From positions 1 through 9,439 of the forward strand of contig JAVBKB010000132.1 of NCBI GenBank assembly GCA_031554275.1: a stretch of DNA of 9,439 nucleotides, read 5' to 3'. Of this stretch, positions 6,738-9,439 are shown in pieces. Positions within the stretch are counted from its first letter, which is position 1. Each line of letters starts with the position of its first letter. The notes beneath the pieces were generated by a model, which was given only the letters and a program-made list of their open reading frames with translations, did not search any database and had not been told where the DNA came from. Position numbers and translations under genes: made by a program. This stretch comes from JAVBKB01 sp031554275 (GTDB taxonomy: Bacteria > Bacillota > Bacilli > JARBTR01).

Positions 6738-6781
6738 TAACATTCGGTTGATGACAATTAAAAACTAACATTATGACAAAG

Positions 6782-6825
6782 AACTCCCCTTATGATGCGG
6801 TAAACATCGTAAGAGGGAGTTTTTT
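6782..6825 (+). terminator. Intrinsic terminator of the GntR/ABC operon
   Basis: AACTCCC-CTTATGATG (6782-6797) pairs with CATCGTAAGAGGGAGTT (6805-6821), with one bulged base and one G-T pair around a 7-nt loop, followed by TTTTTT (6820-6825). It closes the operon 45 nt past the permease stop. Confidence 0.9.
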
Positions 6826-6876
6826 GTGCATAAGAATAATGATTTTTATATGGCTACATATTTGATTATCTTTATT

Positions 6877-6890
6877 TGAATGGCCATTCA
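6877..6890. repeat. 14-bp perfect palindrome between convergent genes
   Basis: TGAATGGCCATTCA is fully self-complementary. It lies between the operon terminator and the end of the YkvI gene, so it is not near a promoter in either direction. Its role is unknown. Confidence 0.3.
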
Positions 6891-6910
6891 CAACTAATCT
6901 TTTTTATATC

Positions 6911-6958
6911 AGTTTTTCGATTTTGCCCTGATTGTAATTATTTATGATTCGAAAAACT
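6911..6958. repeat. 10-bp inverted repeat at the 3' end of the YkvI gene
   Basis: AGTTTTTCGA (6911-6920) and TCGAAAAACT (6949-6958) are exact complements separated by 28 bp. The dyad begins 6 bp past the YkvI stop codon, read on the minus strand. With such a long loop and no T-run after it on the minus strand it is not a textbook terminator, though it may protect or end the mRNA. Confidence 0.4.
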
Positions 6959-6964
6959 CTTTGT

Positions 6965-7996
6965 TTAGCCGGCTTTCTTTCGTAACAATAATGCGAGAAA
7001 GACAATGCTCAGGTAACCAAACAGTGGATATAGAATCGATAACAATTCTGCATAATCAAATCTTGCAACTGCTAAACAACCCGTGAAAAGGACCGCATAA
7101 ATCAGCAGCGAAGGTAGCCTTGTGCTTTTATGGAGTTGCCGTTCGATCCCATAGGCATTGCCGATAATTGAAGTGAAAATCTCACCAAAGATCACTAACA
7201 AATAGATACCATGTAGGAATGGTGCAACCGCCTTCATCACTGCAGCAGTTGGAATACTGTGAAATTGGAATTCATGAAAAATAGTCAAGCTTATATGACT
7301 TAGTAAAAGAATAACGGTAATGAGCACGCCACCAAGAAATGCACCTTTCTTCAGAATTTGTGGTTGACCAATTTCTTTAGCAAGTGGCACAAATACTGAT
7401 TGTGATAAAGATAAATTAAATGCAACGTAGGCGAATGGCAGAACTGGTACCTTCCACAAATCCTCTTGATACGGAATTACGAATAGTTTTTCTAAAGAAA
7501 AGCCATGCCTTAAAGCAAGCCATGTCAACACAAGATTGAAACCTATCATTGTTGGCACGACAACCATATTCACTGCACTTAGACCTTTTAGCCCCCATAT
7601 CATCACAAATATTGATAGCAGCACTGTCAGGATCATCCCAGTGGATTTTGCAATCTGAAATTGCTGATTGAAAACCTCACCCGCTCCTGCAAGCATCACC
7701 GCAGTAACACCAAATAGCATGCAGAAAAAAAAGATGTTCACGATACCACTAAATTTTTTGCCAACAAGCCATCGATTGTATTCAAAATAATCGTTTGCCT
7801 TAATCCGAAGTGCAGTCAGCATCATTTTGTATCCAAAAAAAATAAATAAATATCCTGCTAATAGCATACCTAATAAACCCAGAAAGCCGAATCGTGAAAA
7901 GAATTCAACGATTTCTTTTCCAGTCGCAAAACCTGCACCAACTATTGTCCCCACATACACTGTGGCTACCTGCCAAACCTTTTTTAAAGAATTCAT
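6965..7996 (-). CDS. ykvI: YkvI-family membrane protein, putative transporter
   Basis: The product is 343 residues from the ATG at 7996, with GGGTGG (8010-8005) 8 nt upstream. It is almost entirely hydrophobic with about ten membrane segments and no signal peptide. The N-terminal motif GTIVGAGFATGKEI (16-29), a glycine-rich broken helix, is the hallmark of the YkvI family and recalls the first helix of LeuT-fold amino-acid transporters of the APC/SSS type. Later landmarks are FAYVAFNLSLSQSVFVPLAKEI in the middle and IFGEIFTSIIGNAYGIERQL near the end. It ends LLLRKKAG at the cytoplasmic face, and the length is normal for the family. The substrate is not established. It is a single gene, convergent with the ABC operon and separated from the upstream kinase by that gene's terminator. 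Its leader may contain an attenuator. Confidence 0.8.
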   Translation of the reverse strand: MNSLKKVWQVATVYVGTIVGAGFATGKEIVEFFSRFGFLGLLGMLLAGYLFIFFGYKMMLTALRIKANDYFEYNRWLVGKKFSGIVNIFFFCMLFGVTAVMLAGAGEVFNQQFQIAKSTGMILTVLLSIFVMIWGLKGLSAVNMVVVPTMIGFNLVLTWLALRHGFSLEKLFVIPYQEDLWKVPVLPFAYVAFNLSLSQSVFVPLAKEIGQPQILKKGAFLGGVLITVILLLSHISLTIFHEFQFHSIPTAAVMKAVAPFLHGIYLLVIFGEIFTSIIGNAYGIERQLHKSTRLPSLLIYAVLFTGCLAVARFDYAELLSILYPLFGYLSIVFLALLLRKKAG

Positions 7997-8026
7997 CTAC
8001 TTGTCCACCCACAATACTGTATGCGT

Positions 8027-8108
8027 AAAAACAAACATTCAGAATGGGCTAATCCACTTTCATCTGAATATTGTAAGCTGGGCTGATGAAATCTTCAGAG
8101 CGATGAAG
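8027..8108 (-). promoter_or_regulatory. Possible transcription attenuator in the YkvI leader
   Basis: On the minus strand ATTCAGA (8069-8063) pairs with TCTGAAT (8043-8037), with an inner TGG/CCA, and is followed by GTTTGTTTTT (8036-8027), so it resembles a terminator 31 nt before the YkvI start. An alternative hairpin, TTTCATC (8091-8085) with GATGAAA (8064-8058), uses bases of the terminator's 5' arm and inner stem, so the two exclude one another. A third small stem, CTTCA (8108-8104) with TGAAG (8097-8093), lies upstream. This arrangement recalls a riboswitch or attenuator. A TAAAAT at 8118-8113 could be the -10 but has no good -35, and I recognise no known riboswitch class. Confidence 0.33.
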
Positions 8109-8207
8109 TCCTATTTTAACCTAATTCAAACTTGCACGGTTCACGACACCTCGATTAGTTCGCAAACTGTAATGGATGCTCACCTACAAACGCAATGTCA
8201 AGCATTG

Positions 8208-8240
8208 AAAAACAGGCTAGCGATTTGTTTTCGCTGCCTG
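8208..8240 (-). terminator. Intrinsic terminator after the histidine kinase gene
   Basis: On the minus strand CAGGCAGCGA (8240-8231) pairs with TCGCTAGCCTG (8223-8213), with one bulged T around a 7-nt loop, and is followed by a run of five T. It lies about 60 nt past the kinase stop and isolates the YkvI gene from the kinase transcript. Confidence 0.85.
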
Positions 8241-8300
8241 CTTGATTGAACTCATATTAATCCTAATCCCAAAATGGTCGCTTTCCCATTTAGAATTTGC

Positions 8301-9439
8301 TTACTTTGGAAAAATCATTTGAAAAACAGTGCCTTTACCAAGTTTACTTTCGACAGTAATTAAACCACCATGTAGTTCAATTATCTCTTTTGCCATAGAT
8401 AAACCGAGTCCTGTTCCACCTGTTACACGGGATCTTGCTTTGTCCACACGGTAGAAGCGTTTGAATATATTCTCATGCTCCTCTTCAGCAATACCAATAC
8501 CGGTATCTGCTACCTGAAAGTGAATTGAATCAAATTGTTGATAGAGAGTTACAGTGATGACGCCCTCTTCAGTATATCTGACTGCATTATCCATTAGAAT
8601 AATGACCAATTGTCGTAATTGATCTTGATTACCTTTCAAGAAAACATTTTCACCAATTTTTGTTTCCAGTCGAACTTTCTCTTCTTGCCAATATAACGCA
8701 ATTGTATCCAAAACCAACTTTGAGAAGTTGCATTCCTCTTTGAACACCTCGACGTGCTCCATCCTTGTCAAGTTGAGCAGCTGATTAATTAGCTTGTTAA
8801 TCCGATCCGCTTCCTCACTAATTGCATTAATTGTTGTGGCTCTTAACTCAGGATGCTCCTCCCCTCGTCTTTTGAGTAGCTTTACATTTCCTTGAATAGC
8901 TGTAATAGGTGTTCTCAGTTCGTGTGAAGCATTTGCAACAAACATCTTCTCGTTTTCAATATAATTACCTAACTCCTTCAGCAATTGATTAAACGACTCC
9001 CCGAGATTGGTTATTTCAAGTGTCTCATCTGTAATGACAACTCCAGAGTCTAATTGCTTTCGATAATCGATTTGTTGAATTGCCTTTGTCAGCCGATTGA
9101 TCGGCTGTGTATTCTGTCTTGTCTTCATGACAATTAAGATTATTCCCATGATGGATGCAATTAAGCTCACACTAAACAGTACAATCGCTAGTACTTGTAT
9201 AAATTCTGTTATATTTTCTAACGAAACATAAATAGTTGCCTTTTCTCCATTGCCAAGCGGGAAATTTTTAATAAGAAACAATTCACTGTCCAACCAGTAG
9301 ACTGAAGAAAAGAAGGGTAGTTTGATTGATTGCTCATCATCTTCCACAAGTTCATTCCAATCTCTAGAAAAAACCACACTTTTCCCGTTTTGACTTTCGA
9401 TTTTGATTGCATAGTGAGAATTTTGCGGATAAATGGTCT
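8301..9439 (-). CDS. Sensor histidine kinase, 5'-truncated by window edge
   Basis: The frame stays open to the right edge and yields 378 residues; the GTG at 9377 is internal, since coding continues upstream as TIYPQNSHYAIKIES. Residues 1-75 are the end of an extracytoplasmic sensor region. A membrane segment spans about 79-103 and is followed by a HAMP linker. The dimerisation domain carries the phosphoacceptor His172 in NASHELRTP. The ATPase domain shows the N box LMDNAVRYT (281-289), the G1 box DTGIGIAEEE (from 311), the F box IFKRFYRVDKARS and the G2 box GGTGLGLSMAKEI (from 340). It is a complete HisKA/HATPase core of the class that partners OmpR-type response regulators; the regulator gene is expected just upstream, beyond the window. 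The missing N-terminus should hold the first membrane helix and most of the sensor. The signal is unknown. The ArlS/YkoH-like class is a tentative resemblance. Confidence 0.93.
   Translation of the reverse strand, partial: TIYPQNSHYAIKIESQNGKSVVFSRDWNELVEDDEQSIKLPFFSSVYWLDSELFLIKNFPLGNGEKATIYVSLENITEFIQVLAIVLFSVSLIASIMGIILIVMKTRQNTQPINRLTKAIQQIDYRKQLDSGVVITDETLEITNLGESFNQLLKELGNYIENEKMFVANASHELRTPITAIQGNVKLLKRRGEEHPELRATTINAISEEADRINKLINQLLNLTRMEHVEVFKEECNFSKLVLDTIALYWQEEKVRLETKIGENVFLKGNQDQLRQLVIILMDNAVRYTEEGVITVTLYQQFDSIHFQVADTGIGIAEEEHENIFKRFYRVDKARSRVTGGTGLGLSMAKEIIELHGGLITVESKLGKGTVFQMIFPK

Noticed and set aside
6747..6760. Possible second copy of the MITE end (GATGACAATTA)
   Set aside because: Only about nine bases match the TIR, and there is no partner end at a suitable distance; it is explained by AT-rich chance.
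8001..8010. T-box-like GGGTGGAC before the YkvI gene
   Set aside because: The T-box motif continues ACCGCG and precedes a terminator; here the bases are directly before the start codon and serve as the ribosome site.
8196..8201. TTGACA as the -35 of a YkvI promoter
   Set aside because: At 17-nt spacing the -10 would be CATCCA, which is too far from consensus to call a promoter.
7827..8249. Plus-strand open frame of 140 codons over the YkvI start and leader
   Set aside because: It runs antisense to the conserved YkvI N-terminus and across the leader and kinase terminator; no ribosome site or family resemblance.

Overview
The window is low-GC DNA with strong AGGAGG-type ribosome binding sites, TTG and GTG starts, and T-tailed intrinsic terminators. 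Its gene families (YkvS/DUF2187, YkvI, a B. subtilis YflG-like methionine aminopeptidase and a YtrA-type GntR/ABC operon) point to a Bacillota chromosome of the Bacillales. Bacillaceae or Planococcaceae is a guess; nothing here fixes the genus. It looks like ordinary chromosome with mostly short, independently transcribed units. I see no phage, plasmid, CRISPR, tRNA or rRNA gene.

Layout. (1) 1-1353, minus: the N-terminal 451 residues of a secreted CAP (SCP/PR-1) domain protein with a FIVAR module and the start of a Listeria-Bacteroides-type repeat; the rest lies off the left edge. (2) 1354-1774: an intergenic stretch with a candidate promoter and a 151-bp segment bounded by inverted repeats that looks like a MITE. 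(3) 1775-2587, minus: an alpha/beta hydrolase. (4) 2903-3082, plus: a YkvS/DUF2187 small protein with its own terminator. (5) 3179-3922, plus: a type I methionine aminopeptidase with its own terminator. (6) 4042-6825, plus: the clearest operon. A near-consensus sigma-A promoter overlaps a palindromic operator, followed by a YtrA-like GntR repressor, an ABC ATPase and an ABC-2-like permease with a large extracytoplasmic tail, then a strong terminator. (7) 6965-7996, minus: a YkvI-family membrane transporter preceded by a possible transcription attenuator. (8) 8301-9439, minus: a sensor histidine kinase with its own terminator, truncated by the right edge before its N-terminus.

How the genes relate. 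The GntR-ABC-permease cassette is a self-contained regulated export or stress-response module. The palindrome lies across the -10 and start site, so the first gene product probably represses its own operon until an inducer appears; family precedent suggests cell-wall-active compounds or peptides. The histidine kinase and the CAP protein are envelope functions, but nothing links them to the cassette beyond proximity. The remaining genes look like independent housekeeping or accessory functions.

I found no clear new multi-gene system. The points most worth a second look are the MITE-like element, the possible attenuator before the YkvI gene, and the permease's uncharacterised outer domain together with the atypical motifs of its partner ATPase.
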